Below are positions 9,273-20,249 of a stretch of DNA of 64,000 bases, one piece after another. Location of the stretch: the NCBI RefSeq assembly GCF_025370935.1, contig NC_133472.1, forward strand, positions 17,088,979-17,152,978, in the 5' to 3' direction. The notes below the pieces were generated by a model. That model made no database searches. It had not been told where the DNA came from and saw nothing but the letters and a program-made list of their open reading frames with translations. How positions within the stretch are numbered: the stretch's first letter is position 1; the number at the start of each line of letters is the position of its first letter. Made by a program: the position numbers and the translations under genes. This DNA comes from Choristoneura fumiferana. Taxonomy: Eukaryota; Arthropoda; Insecta; Lepidoptera; Tortricidae.

Positions 9273-12200
9273 CTGAAATTGTACAAAACAATCCGTAAAA
9301 TCCGTTAGAAATATTTTCATCTTGTAGACACGATTTATTAAAAATAAATCAGCCATGTGCGTGTTGGAGCAAAGTTCCCTACAAATATGAGGCATATATT
9401 CAATACCAAGTTTTCATAATAAAAAACGATTTTCTAATTAATTTCACAAACTAAAACCTGCAATACTTTCGAAAGATCTATCTAATGATACCATGAGGGA
9501 GACGAGAAAAAAAAACTCTCTTTACGGGCTTTAGGTTACCTACCCATAACAATTAGTGTTATTTATAATATTTTACCAATTTGTCGGCGTGATTATTATG
9601 TACTCCCCCCATGTCAAATTACAGTCAAAGTCAAAGTATTTATTCAATTTAGGCTAAGTATAACAAGCACTTCTGAATGTAAAAAAAAACTATCAGCTTT
9701 TTAGTACCCATGAAGGAAGTCTCTGAGCTATGCCGTGAACAGACACCCAGACGGACATGGTGAATCTATAAAAGTTTCTGTAATTTACAGAGACCTAGAA
9801 ATTAATTAAATAATAAACAATAATAAGCATTAAAAGCCTCAGCAAAATACCCTCCCTATTTTTCATTCAATCGACACTAGCAAATTATGACTGGTTCTTA
9901 AGTAAATGGCCTGGTACAGGTACAGAGTATTATACCCACTGGCGGTACCACAATTACGTGAGCGAAAAAGTACAATACGTTTAGAATGAAACTGACACAA
10001 TTTAAATATTGACATATTTTTAAAATAAACTTTGTAGTAGGGCCGCCACATGCACGGAAATACATCACACACATAAATACGTTCATTTCAATTATGAAGG
10101 CACAGGCCACCATTCGGAATTCCGAGTCAGAGAAAAGTTCGAACGGAAAACTACTGTGCGTTATGTCGTAGGTCCATAGATTTGTATGGATTTACTGCGT
10201 TCGAAATCCCGAATCGAAACATTTACATGTGGCGGCCCTTAAACCAAATATGGTTGAGTTTTAAAATGAGAATATTTCGAATTGTGCCAGTTTCATTGTA
10301 AGGCCGCTTGTAGACGTCCGTTGTTTTCGCTGGACAACAGGCCGTTTTTTTTTGCCGGACTTGCGGTGTTGTATGGCTTAAATACAATGAATGTGTGTAC
10401 ACACTTCTCCGGCAACGATGCCAATACAACACCGCAAAGAACGGTCCGTTGTCCGGTGAAAACAACGGACGTCTGCAAGCGGCCTAAACGTGCGTATTCG
10501 TTTTTTTAATTCGACGTACGATTCGTATGTACAATAAAAGTTTAAAAAATCGCCTAATTATGATTATGGTGCTTGGCAAATTGCGTGCTAACGTGACAGA
10601 GTAAACTTTCTGGCGGTATCAAACTCGTTTTTTTTTTAAATAACATCATAGTTTTTCATTTGAAGTACAATTAACTAACGTTAAAAAAAACATGTAGAAA
10701 TTATGCCTGTTTAGTATCGTGGTACCGCTGGGGAGTATGACACACACCAACTATTTTGAACTTAAAGAAATGTTGATATTTTACTTTTACATTATGTAAA
10801 GTATGTACACAACTACATGAATATAATGTATTTCCCAGGTGGTCTGGGATAAATGAAAGAGTTTAAATGTAAATCTTATAAGTACTAGCTACCATCCATT
10901 CCATAAGAATCGTGAGGATTGTAGCCTCCAAGGAAAGTCATCGGATCTGTTCCATTGGTAGACCATGTCCCATCCCCGACTCCAAAAGCTTGATAAGGAA
11001 GAGCTGTTGTACCATAATATCCTGAAAATAACGAAATGGTATTTAAAGCAACTTGCCGCTCTAATATATTTTGATTCTGACTGCATAATCATCCTACTAA
11101 TATCATAAATGTGAAAGTTTGTGAGTGAGTGAGTATGTTTGTTACTTCTTCACGGATTTGGATTAAATTTGGTAAAAAGTTAGTATATAAACTGGATTAA
11201 AACATAGGATACTTTTTATTCCGATATTCCCACGGGATAGGGATAAAATACTGTACAGATTCAGGCATTTTTTATATATATTTTTTATTTATTTATTAAT
11301 ATTTGTTAAGTTTTTTAGTATTTTAAAATCCAACAATGTTAATGTAGCTTTCAAAACAAATAACACTGCACTCTCACCACTGTAATGGCAAGGAAAGTGT
11401 TCTAAGTGGGCAGAAGTCGGTGTCTATACGTACAAACTAACATGCGACACCTGTAATAAGGTATATGTAGCGCAGACGGGACGTAATTTTGCGACTAGGT
11501 ATAAGGAGCATGTTTCTTTTTTTAGGCATAGACGCTCCGAAAAATCCAATTTCGCAAAACATTTACTAGAACATAAGCATGATTTACCAGATTTACATAC
11601 ATACTACATATTACATGTTTGTGAAAAAGGATTACGTCCGAGTTTTCTAGAACATATGGAAATAATTAGGTACAACAACAGGGGTGTTCTTATCAATAAA
11701 CAATTATATTTTGCGTTGTCGCCATTATTGAGGGTATTTTCTAGTAATACAGGCAATTAAAGTGAAAGGGAAGGTATAAATACGACCAACCGTTCCGAGT
11801 GAGCTCACTCTTCGATCAAGCGTCGTAGGGTCAACATCCCCTGATGATGCTTCGGAGAGAAGCAAAACACGTGTCTGGGATCTTGTTTATGGTTGTGGTG
11901 GTGGTTTTCTTGGTGGTGGGTTCAGTTACGTTTGCGTTGGTTATTTACGTTTTTTAAGCGGAGGGAGGACGGCTTGAATTGCATGAAAAAACATTTCTTC
12001 CAACTCAAGCGTAGCTGTTTCGCACGACTTGGCCTCACTACTTGGCGGAGGAGCAAGGCAGATATTTCATTTATTTTAGGTATAAAATCTCTAAATAACA
12101 ATGCTGGGCTTAGTCATGAAATTTGGTATGTAAGTAGCTGGACATCTGGAATAACACATAGGTTACTTTTTATCCCGATATTCCCACGGGATTGGGATAA

Positions 12201-15200
12201 AATCTCGAAATAACAACCGCTGGGCTTAGAGTCATGAAATTTAGCATGGGTGTTTTAATTTAACGTCAATGAAAACCATGATGTAATTTTAGGGAATTTA
12301 ATAAAATCCCGGAATTTCATATTAACTGCTGTATCTAATGATTTACGCGTGCGATGCCGCGGGTAAACGCTAGTATAATATAACACAACAAGAAGTTTAC
12401 TCATTTTGCAATTATTACAGTTACCTAAATAAAAATCAAGTGATTCTCAGTGTGAAGTCTTAAATTATCTAAAGTGTGAACTGAGCAAGCAAAATAAAAG
12501 TATTATATGATCATATTATTAATAGGAGTATCTATAGGAGGCCGTATTGTCTAACGTTTCTGACGCTCGCGATCAAATGACAGTTTTTGTACCTATGCGA
12601 AAACTGTCATTTAATTCTGATCGCGATACGCGATTGTGAAACGTCTTAGGCCGTGTATTGCCCTTAGATATTTCGCATACAAAAACTGTAATTTGATTGC
12701 GATCGCAAGCGCCAGAAACGTTAGGCAATACGGCCTCGGGTCAGCAGGGCTATTACGAAACTCGAAGTTCGTGTCGTGCGGTCCCTCTGACACTTATACT
12801 ATTTAATACGAGAGCGAGAGGGACGGTACGACACGAACTTTGAGTTTCGTAGTAGCCCTGCTGACGTAGGCACATTTGTACATTGTACCAACCTGCCGCG
12901 CCGTAGGGGTCGGCTGCTGACGAGATGGGTGGCGCATACGACTGTTGCTGCTGGTGACGCCATGACACCTCCGCCAAGTCGTCGCCGCCAGATTCTAACT
13001 GTTGCTCTTTCGGTGCATTTGTCACTAAAATACAAATTTCTTGTTCAAATGCTAAGTAATCAATGTTTGTTACTATAATCTTGATAATTGATATAGTGGA
13101 GGCCCACTTGAATTAGTAAATACTTTATATCAACAAAGAATGTCTGATGATTTACTGATTCCAGTGAGTCCTTGAATGTAGTGGCGACACTATTCTAAAT
13201 ATAAGGCCCTGTTCACATTATTCCAGTAAAACCGTTCCAGTAGCATGCAGGACACTGCGGTGTTCTATCGATCTTGTGTTATTCGTTTGGATCGTGACCC
13301 CCGCAAGTATCGCTACTGGCACGATTTTACTGGATTAATGTAAACAGGGTCTTTTCACATGTTACACTTCAAAGGGGCCTGTGTATATTTTTGGTTGATT
13401 TCTAGCATCCATGTTAATCTGAAACTAGCGCCACCATGCGACTAATGTCTTTAAGTAAAATATTCTGAAAACAAGAACGAAATATAATGTTTTTACACGA
13501 AATATATTATAAAGTTCAACAGTCGGGACCCATTACTAAGTTTTTGAGCGTCACGATTTAAATTGGTCCCGACTGTTGAACTTTAAATTAGCTACTTAAC
13601 AGAGTTCTAGAACACTAGGCTTTTTTACTTCCTTATAGTTTTGGCAGTCGGGCTTTTTATTTTTATAATTTCATGTTTTATTTTACACTTATGTGATATT
13701 TATGTGAAAACGGTAGATTAAAAGTATTATAACCCATATATATTTAGAATGGGCTAATTATTACCTTTCATTTGATACCCATATTGTTACAATACAAAAT
13801 ATTTTTTTACATTCCTCCGCCATATTTTCTTTCGCAGATGCCGTATTTAAATATTATATAGCCTATCACTCCGACAGTTATAACGAATGATACCTCATAT
13901 GTTAAACTAAAATCCGTCTAGCCGTTTAAGCTGCAGCGAGGACCAAAGAAATAGACATACATACCCACATACATACATACGCTTGAAAAACATAACCCTC
14001 CTTCGGGAAGTCGTTTAAAAAAATAACTTTTCAATTCGGTTCATAAATGAGAGTTCTGAGATAACAAACAAAATAAAATACAACCGAATTGATAACCTCC
14101 TCCTTTTTTTGAAGTTGGTTAAACACAAATTAAATCGCTATTGCTATTGTTTTCCAAAGTCCTGCACTGCAAAAGAAAAAGAACCTTTACTTACAGGAAA
14201 ACTTTTGCATTTGCATGTCTATTTTCTTGGGATATACTGAACAAAATAATTAGGTTGAAATTGATACAAACTGCATCATGTGTCTCAAACAAAAATGTGC
14301 GATGTAAACAAATAAATTCGGGTCAAGCGGGTACTTTTGTGAGGTGAATTAGAAAAAAAAAACAGAAACATTATGTCATGTCATGACATTTGACATGTCA
14401 ACATGAGCTAGTCAAGACAAGAGTTCAACGCGCACTTGGTCAGTTCTTTTCCTCCACTGATAATAATTTTCTAGTGCGGGTTGTTGCCAATAAAATTCGT
14501 AGTAAACAACTAAACATAAACCGCAGATTAGGTATTTTGCACCAAAAGGTTTTTTTTGTGAACTGCTTATTTTTTAACCCCCGACGCAAAAAGAGGTGTT
14601 ATAAGTTTGACCGCTATGTGTGTCTGTGTGTCTAACTGTGGCACTGTAACTTTTAAACGGGTGGACCGATTTGAATGAGGTTTTTTTTTTATTTGAAAGC
14701 AGGTTTTCTAGCGATGGTTCTCAGACATGTTTTATCAAAATCAGTTCAGCCGTTTTTGAAATATTGAACTTTGAAGTGACAAAATCGGGGGTTTCCAACT
14801 TTTTGTTGGTTATTAACTCTCGACGCAAAAAGAGGGGTTATAAATTTGACCGCTATGTGTCTGTCTGTGGCACCGTAGCTCTTAAACGGGTGGATCGATT
14901 TAAATGCGGTTTTTCATTATTTGAAATCAGGTTTTCTAATGTTGGTTCATCAAAATCGGTTTAGCCGTTTTTGTGATACTTAACTTTTTATATAGGTACC
15001 TGATAAAATAAAAAGAGGAGAAATGTATGGTTATTACTGTTCATGGTGTAAATAAAGTGGTTTGTTGACAATTTGGCCTGATACTGTTTTTTATAGAAGA
15101 ATTAAGTACAGTGGAACGAAACAATTTACTTTATAAGTAAAGTAGAGTTCATAAACTTGTGAGCAAAAATTTGATCAAAAATATCTGTACACGCTTCGAC

Positions 15201-18200
15201 GCAATAGTTTTGTTCAGATATTTTTGATCAAATTTTTGTTCACAAGTTTATGAACTCGACTGTACCTATACTTTTTGTATTTATTAATGCAATATGAACA
15301 ATATGTATTCTGTTTTTGTTTTTTAATTTAACACCAACAGTGTATGCACAATACGTATCTTTCTTAACTGTAAACTGCTTTGCAATGTACGAGTTTTACC
15401 TATATTAAAAAATATATATATATATATGCAATGTCAGAACATTCGCAAAGGCAATAAAATTAAGAAAATAAATTAAATAATATTCAGAACTTCTTTGTAA
15501 GCTATAATTGAAACGGGTTAGAGTACAAATAATAAATTAGTTAACAATTATTTCAATGAAAACAAAAATAACAAGTTTAATGTTAATTAACACCCAGAGA
15601 GCTACGAATAACCAGAGAGCGTTTTAGTAACCACTACAAAAAAATAAGAGTAATTAATTACGACTTTAATAGGACTAAGGCATCGGCCTAATAGACGCGA
15701 TGCGCGAACTAAGCGACGCAACCATCGCGTGTGCGCGCGATCGATCTAACATATTGAACTCGAATAGGTGTCCTAACTGACAATCGCGCGATCGACGATG
15801 CCTAAGAGCTTAAATGAGACTTGGGCATAGTATAGACGCGTATTCCTCATTTTATTCTTTAAGTAGGTATGCTTGCGACTGTTGCGAGCAAGCAGTCGTC
15901 ACACGCGACCCTGTCCGCAGAGCGGTACACTCGCGCTCGCGGTTTTGCATGCACGACGAATGTATACATGGATGGATGGATGGATTCACATGGAATCGTT
16001 TTATGTGTCAAATGGAGACACCAAACCTGAATAAATTATAATTATATTAATTATATAAGTATCACATAATTATATTTCACTCCAGATGACGATAGACAAA
16101 TTTGTAATGATACTACCTGTTGCCCGCGATTCAGCTGTAATTAATCCGTTTATCGCTATTCCGCGGGAACCTGTTCCGTGGCGGGAACTATGCAATTTTT
16201 CGGGAAAAAAGTTATATCTACTATCTCGTCTATCTCTGTAACAAATTTCATCCAAATCCGTTGTATTTAGGGAAGGGTAGGGCGTTCCTTTGTCACTGCA
16301 AAGCATCAGGTGGTGGTAGGTAGGTGACTACAGAACCGATTTAAAAAATACTTTCACAGATAGAGAGCTACATTATCCCATATCCATTAAAAAAACCATA
16401 CTTTTATACCAGGGAACTGCAAAATTCCACATAACGCAGACCATGGAATAGAAAAAACAAGAGGAAATGTTTGTACCGAAGCCAGTGTCGCCGGAAATGC
16501 TCACTTGCTCATTCATACACACCTGAAAATCATGGCGATTATTGGTCGTACGTAATTTATGTTCGAAAAAGTATAAACATCAAACTGGTAACATAATTAA
16601 AATTTTACAACAATGATATACTGCTTACCATTCAGTATATTCAAGGAAATTGCATACAATGTCCTGCCACCTGGCACGGGATAACAAAAAGATAATTGAA
16701 ATCTGTTTGTAAAACAAAATTTAGCCTAGCCATAGCCATCATCCAATACGTCTCTTAAAATATCGCCAAATGCAGAAAGGCATATACTCAACCGGAAGCT
16801 ACTTGAATTATCAAATTCAAATTTACAACTAAATTGATATAACCATGCTCAATTGGGCTTATTTTGTAACTAGCCATTAACCGCGACTCCGTCCGCCAAG
16901 AATTTGTTTATCGCAAAATCGCGGGAACTATGCAATTTCCCATAATAAAAACTATCCTATATCCTTCTCTGCGAATCAAACTACCTGTATACAGAATGTC
17001 ATCTAAATCAGTTCAGTCGTTTAGACGTGATGAAGTAACTCAAATCAAATTCAAATCATTTATTCAGTAAACAGGCCGCAATGGGCACTTTTACACGTAA
17101 TTTTTTTAAACTACCAGCGCTTTCGGAAAGACCAACATTGCCAAGAAGAATGCGCCGCAAGAAACTTGGCAGAAAGTAATTTTTTCGAAATAAAATAATT
17201 ACAAATAAAATACTTAAAAAGTACTGTATAAAATTAAAGAAAAAATAACAAGAAAAGTATAATAATAATAATACAGGGATGTATGTGGTCCCTTAGTTAC
17301 AAAATTAAAACTAAACATGTAAGTATATCTACGTTCAGTGGAAGTGTAGAAAGCTTCCACCTCCATGAATTAAAAAAATAAAAATAATAATTTGATTCTG
17401 AAATGAAATATACATTTCAATTCAAGTCAAGTAACCATTAAGCTTTTGGATTCCTATGGCAAGCTCACGCCTGCCGGCCCCAAAGTTAAGCTAACAAACA
17501 AACCGACTTACAAACTTTCGCATTTATAATATTACTGTGAATGGGTATTAATAAGTGGGATCAGTGCATCTCGTTGACATAGATTTCCTCTCTTCTTTAT
17601 TCTGTGATGTAGATAAAGTTAAATACATAAGACAGCTAGTCTGATATAAGCATACCAGTATTGTACTCAAAAAAACCTATTAATCCTGATTACATTATAA
17701 CTGAGAAAGTTAGTAACTCCTTCACACTAACACAGTTGGATGGATTTGGATGTAATTTGGCATGTTGTTAGATGGATTTTTGGAATATCAGATAAGCTTC
17801 TTCTTTTTCCGATATTCCAATATACTAAAACATTGACCACCACGTGAAGTAGCATTTTGTTTTATTCAAGGGTATTTGGAACAATTCAAAATAGGACCAG
17901 CTGAAAAATTCTCAATAATATGGGTCCCTGACTGTTGAAGTTTAGAGTTTAGTAACGAGAGTCCACTCTTTCTTGCCCCAAGGCCTCCACAGCTCGAAAT
18001 CCGGCCCTGCTCAGAAACATAACCTTTCTTCAGGCAGTTGGGTAAAAGGCTGAATCTTACACATAAAACTAGCATGCCCATATCAGATTTTTACCGCCAT
18101 CTGGAATCAAATATAGAAAGCCAGTATATTAAACTATATAATGTAAGAATCAAACTATACAATGTGCAAATGTATAGTTTAATTCCTATCACAATTAACA

Positions 18201-19776
18201 CACCACAACAAAGCAATCAAATAAATATTTACTATGTTAGTGCCCTCTTTAAATGTATCCAACTTAATAACATGTGATGTGTATTTGTTATTTGTCTTAT
18301 TATTAATACATATTGTTACATTTGTCATAGCTATATCAGAAATTTATCAATGGTTAGTTAGTTTGTTTTATAAAGAATGTTAATTAGTGTATCAATAATA
18401 GCTTCATAATGCTGCTAATGGCTTTGTTTAAGTTAGGACAGCCTAAGCTGGTGCAAGTCATTAATCTTGACAAACCAATTAGTTTATACACAATTAACAA
18501 CACTGAAGGGACATGGAAATAATTCCCCGAAATCCCAACACTGGGAATTCTCAGCTTGATCTGAAAAACTATGTATGTCAAAATGTCAGGACTTAACAGG
18601 ATAAGTACCTATATGGAATAAGTGTCTTCCTAGTCTCATTGCAGTCTAAGAAATAATACAAACCCCGTTTGATATTCAGGTCAACAGGAAATCATAATCA
18701 TAACTAGCATTTAGCTTGTAGAAAAAATTACTCAACAGCCTGTAATCTATTGAAAGGCAAAGTCTAAAACGAATATGTTCATCAATGATCTCTCATTAAT
18801 TATTACATTATTAAGATTAAAAAAGATGCACTAATGAACTTCAGTACAATCTTTTTAAATGAAAGAATATCCTTAACTGCAGCAAGCAAAGCGAGGTTAT
18901 AGTATGAGAGTGTTGTTTGCTACAAGCTACAATGTACCTAATTAGGCCCATTCCAGTTCAAAGGACAAAATAAAAGCAAAACAAAAACATGTTACACTCT
19001 AAGACAAATACCTAAAAATGCAAGGCCATATCATTTAAAAATAAGTTAAATGCAGAGAATTAAAAGTAAAGTAGAAAAAAAAGTACTCACAAAATCTTAT
19101 TTAGCAAAACAAATCCCTGTAGAAGTAATTTGTGCAAGAATTTATGTAGTTATGTGCCATTGTTGTTGAACAGAAACAGAAATCAAGTTAGTAACTTAGT
19201 ACAGAAATGATGCTTTAAGTAATATTTATGTACCTCAGTATGTACCAACAAGGAAGAAAATAACTGTCCTACAATAAACTTGACTTTAATTATATTGTTT
19301 TTTTTTTACTTATATACATTACAGTTCAGAGCCAGTCATTTGCTGTGAACGTAAAATGCGTGTTGATATCTTTACGTTTACAACTATTTATTTTACTGCT
19401 ATTTTCCGTGACAAATCTTGCGATCTGTTAAAGCATTTTATATTTAACTGCAGTTCTAGTAATCTTAGAATAGAAAAGAAAGTCAATATATGCAGTGAAA
19501 GCTCGAGATTACGACGTTATGACGTGCTTGCAATGACGAACACCGGACACAAAGCGGACCGGTGCGAGACTCCTCCTACGGAGAAAACAGATGCAACGTC
19601 ACACTGATACCATTTTTTACCTTGATTCCCTTGCCCTTTCATCCGCTTTATTCACGAGTTACATGAAACAAAAGATATGTGTAACCATTAAATACAAGAA
19701 TAAAAGTTTATAATGGGCTATTAAACTGAAAAATAATTAATAAGATATATACCTGATCTGACACGCCTGCTGACAT
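7516..19776 (-). CDS. Ythdf: YTH-domain m6A reader, YTHDF family (gene span, five coding exons)
   Basis: Binds N6-methyladenosine in cytoplasmic mRNA through an aromatic cage in the YTH domain and steers mRNA translation or decay. Exons on the minus strand are 19776-19753, 19645-19621, 13024-12893, 11021-10893 and 9272-7516; phases agree throughout and give 688 aa. The start MSAGVSDQ-RMKGQGNQ-VTNAP matches the family's MSxxxxDQR-KGQGN opening. Residues about 376-525 hold the YTH domain: FFVIKSYSEDDIHRSIKY, IWCSTEHGNKRLDAAY, VWSQDKWKG and ENNENKPVTNSRDTQEVP, with cage tryptophans present. Residues about 250-347 are Pro/Ala-rich. The tail from about 560 is an Arg-Asp/Glu/His repeat not found in vertebrate YTHDF1-3. 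The introns hold many repeats. Certain as to family; expression and exact UTRs are unseen. Confidence 0.95.
7560..7905 (-). repeat. Ythdf: In-frame 6/9-nt coding minisatellite (Arg-Asp/Glu/His tail)
   Basis: Imperfect tandem units of the CGCGAC/CACCGC type encode RD, RDH, REQ, RDP and RDQ words in series within the YTHDF C terminus. The region also leaves long frames open on the opposite strand (7531-8139), which are a by-product of the repeat. Copy number is likely to vary between individuals. Confidence 0.85.
9273..10039. other. Ythdf intron 4, proximal part; LINE tail inside
   Basis: At 9622-9690 it holds a short antisense LINE 3' tail (AGTCAAAGTCAAAGTATTTA then TTCAATTTAGGCT). Longer relatives are at 28170 and 63600. 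The rest is A+T-rich with nothing recognised. Confidence 0.55.
10040..10238. repeat. Inverted-repeat MITE (GGGCCGCCACATG termini)
   Basis: GGGCCGCCACATG at the left pairs with CATGTGGCGGCCC at the right; the interior is only partly self-complementary. Non-coding, intronic. Confidence 0.55.
10302..10484. repeat. Harbinger-type MITE with TAA duplication
   Basis: Termini GGCCGCTTGTAGACGTCCGT and its complement near the right end are bounded by TAA on both sides. The three-base target duplication and GG start fit PIF/Harbinger-derived MITEs. Confidence 0.7.
10893..11021 (-). CDS. Ythdf: Ythdf exon 4
   Basis: 129 nt between TTTTCAG/GATA and GATG/GTAGCT. Encodes YYGTTALPYQAFGVGDGTWS and NGTDPMTFLGGYNP...DSYGMDG. 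It corresponds to the PYSLGEAAWST...PMPYLTTYG region of vertebrate YTHDF2. The donor GT starts an in-frame stop (TAG) two codons on, so read-through of this exon would truncate the protein. Confidence 0.93.
11410..11760 (+). pseudogene. GIY-YIG endonuclease domain of a Penelope-like element
   Basis: An open frame of 116 residues with a stop at 11758 reads GVYTYKLTCDTCNKVYVAQT, then GRNFATRYKEH, SNFAKHLLEHKHD and FLEHMEIIRYNN...INKQLYF. The GxY...YVAQTG core, the Arg in RYKEH, the His, the Glu in FLEHMEI and the Asn in INKQ are the GIY-YIG catalytic set. In Penelope-like retroelements this domain follows the reverse transcriptase, which is missing here, so the copy is 5'-truncated. The domain itself has no internal stop. 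Confidence 0.8.
11841..11875 (+). other. Hammerhead-like motif with altered core G
   Basis: CTGATGA, one T, a perfect five-pair stem GCTTC/GAAGC with loop GGAGA, then AAAAC and ACGTGTC. This is hammerhead order, downstream of a GIY-YIG frame as expected for a Penelope terminal repeat. The expected GAAAC reads AAAAC; losing that G would remove a catalytic base, so the copy is probably inactive. Confidence 0.5.
12539..12737. repeat. Hairpin repeat family B, expanded copy
   Basis: Both ends match the element at 642-761 (AGGCCGTATTGTCTAACG and TTAGGCAATACGGCC) but the interior holds an extra arm, giving a three-part palindrome: AACTGTCATTTAATTCTGAT and its relatives occur twice. It may be two nested or recombined copies. 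Confidence 0.7.
12742..12863. repeat. Hairpin repeat family A, full copy in Ythdf intron 3
   Basis: Complete copy with both CAGCAGGGCTA...AGCCCTGCTG ends, directly abutting the family B copy and ending 30 bp from the Ythdf exon 3 donor. Transcribed from the minus strand it would form a strong hairpin close to the splice site. Confidence 0.8.
12893..13024 (-). CDS. Ythdf: Ythdf exon 3
   Basis: 132 nt between acceptor TATTTTAG/TGAC and donor GCAG/GTTGGT. Encodes VTNAPKEQQ...DLAEVSWRHQQQQSYAPP...ADPYGAAG. A family A hairpin ends 30 bp beyond the donor inside the intron. Confidence 0.9.
13205..13351. repeat. MITE with GGCCCTGTTCACATTA termini
   Basis: The left terminus pairs with TAATGTAAACAGGGTC at the right; TAA precedes it on the left. 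Inside, CCAGTAAAACCGTTCCAGTA pairs with CTACTGGCACGATTTTACTGG-like sequence. Confidence 0.6.
13509..13586. repeat. Short hairpin (AAAGTTCAACAGTCGGGACC)
   Basis: A 20-bp arm pairs with its complement across about 35 bp. Non-coding. Confidence 0.65.
13620..14125 (-). repeat. Lepidopteran repeat with CAGTCGGGCTTTTT and ACCTCCTCCTTTTTTTGAAG ends
   Basis: Key motifs are GTTTTGGCAGTCGGGCTTTT, CATAACCCTCCTTCGGGAAG and GAATTGATAACCTCCTCC. The plus-strand version of the last motif occurs at 37052-37115. I take it as a Helitron-like or unclassified lepidopteran repeat. Confidence 0.5.
14573..14995 (+). repeat. Two tandem copies of repeat family C
   Basis: The first copy starts AACCCCCGACGCAAAAAG at about 14576. 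The second begins at about 14815 right where the first ends in TTTTTGTTGGTTA, and is diverged. The head-to-tail pair suggests one copy inserted into the tail of the other, or tandem duplication. Confidence 0.65.
15137..15262. repeat. Mariner-type MITE, GAGTTCATAAACTTGTGAGC arms
   Basis: The arm GAGTTCATAAACTTGTGAGC pairs with its complement; the right end CGACTG is followed by TA. A shorter, cleaner copy lies at 61767-61863. Confidence 0.7.
15679..15802. repeat. Harbinger-type MITE with TAA duplication, CpG-rich arms
   Basis: GGCATCGGCC at the left and CGATGCC at the right, bounded by TAA on both sides; the arms contain GCGCGATCG and ATCGCGCGATCG. Confidence 0.6.
16095..16320. repeat. Helitron-like lepidopteran repeat copy
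   Basis: CTGTTGCCCGCGATTCAGCT, CGGGAACTATGCAATTTTTC and AATTTCATCCAAATCCGTTG in order; matches the copies at 16865 and 39366. Confidence 0.6.
16321..16864. other. Ythdf intron 2 sequence; nothing recognised
   Basis: A+T-rich. On the minus strand near 16520, TTTTCAG/GTGTGTATGAATGAGC looks like an acceptor, but no in-phase exon results. Confidence 0.4.
16865..17540. repeat. Helitron-like repeat interrupted by a LINE 3' end
   Basis: The host repeat runs from ACCGCGACTCCGTCCGCC to CGTTTAGACGTGATGAAGTA and resumes with CAAACAAACCGACTTACAAA and CTTTCGCATTTATAATATTA. The insert in between is an antisense LINE tail. Confidence 0.65.
17041..17482 (-). mobile_element. LINE 3' UTR fragment (hairpin-bearing family), antisense
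   Basis: Ends in TCAAATTCAAATCATTTATT (the tail microsatellite) and contains CTACCAGCGCTTTCGGAAAG, GCCAAGAAGAATGCGCCGCA and two hairpins, GTGGAAG/CTTCCAC at 17338-17360 and AGGGA/TCCCT at 17275-17293. The longest sister copy is at 52185-52800. Inserted in the Helitron-like repeat at 16865-17540. Confidence 0.75.
17541..19620. other. Ythdf intron 2, proximal part; no gene
   Basis: It holds a fragment of the Helitron-like repeat at about 17690-17860 (GGATGGATTTGGATG, TTTTTCCGATATTCC). The remainder is A+T-rich with short unremarkable frames. Confidence 0.45.
19621..19645 (-). CDS. Ythdf: Ythdf exon 2, 25-nt microexon
   Basis: Encodes RMKGQGNQ plus one base, between an acceptor AATAAAG/CGG and a donor CAAG/GTAAAA. 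The acceptor has a weak pyrimidine tract (upstream TTTTGTTTCATG). The frame carries into the exon at 12893-13024 only if this 25-nt piece is included. Confidence 0.85.
19753..19776 (-). CDS. Ythdf: Ythdf exon 1 (start codon)
   Basis: Encodes MSAGVSDQ in exactly 24 nt and ends at a CAG/GTATAT donor. Chosen because the peptide plus the next exon rebuilds the conserved DQR-KGQGN motif at the start of YTHDF proteins. The next intron is only 107 bp. Confidence 0.85.
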
Positions 19777-20249
19777 TGGCCACGATTTTACTAATTTCGA
19801 GCACTTATGTAGTCTTTTCTCACAACAATATCAAAATAAATCACATCAGTTTCACTACACAAAGTCTGAAGTGCTCAAGAGTCTATAACGTGCTTTTATT
19901 GTCCGTAAAAATAAAATCCTACCGATGGTCCGGATTCCGGAAAGCGGAGTCAGGCATAAGCATACAGCGGGTGGCAATTAGTAATGGCTGCCGCGTCAGT
20001 GTTGCCAAGCAAGATTAATTTACTTTATCCCTCAGCTTTGTCCCCTAGTCCTATCTAGTCTCATCTCGTCATCTGTTTTAATAGTAAGCACAAATTCTGC
20101 TGATTTAAATAAAAATGCAAAAAGATAGCCTTAAATTTGACACGTATCCCCATGTCTTGCATACGAGGGGGGTTATTCGAGGCTATTCCTTGACTGTGGA
20201 GAAGTCTAGCTTAAGTTAAGGTCGACCAGAAACTACATTACATCACTAA

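Larger units (their letters stand above)
11093..12375 (-). mobile_element. Helitron-like lepidopteran repeat split by a Penelope-like insertion
   Basis: The left part (11093-11265) has CTACTAATATCATAAATGTG, GAAAGTTTGTGAGTGAGTGA and CCCACGGGAT. The right part (12075-12375) repeats the CCCACGGGATTGGGATAAAA motif and closes with ACGCGTGCGATGCCGCGGGT. This layout recurs at 24050, 29815 and 38930. The Penelope relic at 11395-12060 sits between the parts. Confidence 0.6.

Noticed and set aside
16440..16530. Additional Ythdf exon after TTTTCAG on the minus strand
   Set aside because: Its possible donor CAA/GTGAGC gives the wrong phase and an immediate stop with exon 3; exons 1 and 2 at 19.6-19.8 kb already complete the conserved N terminus.
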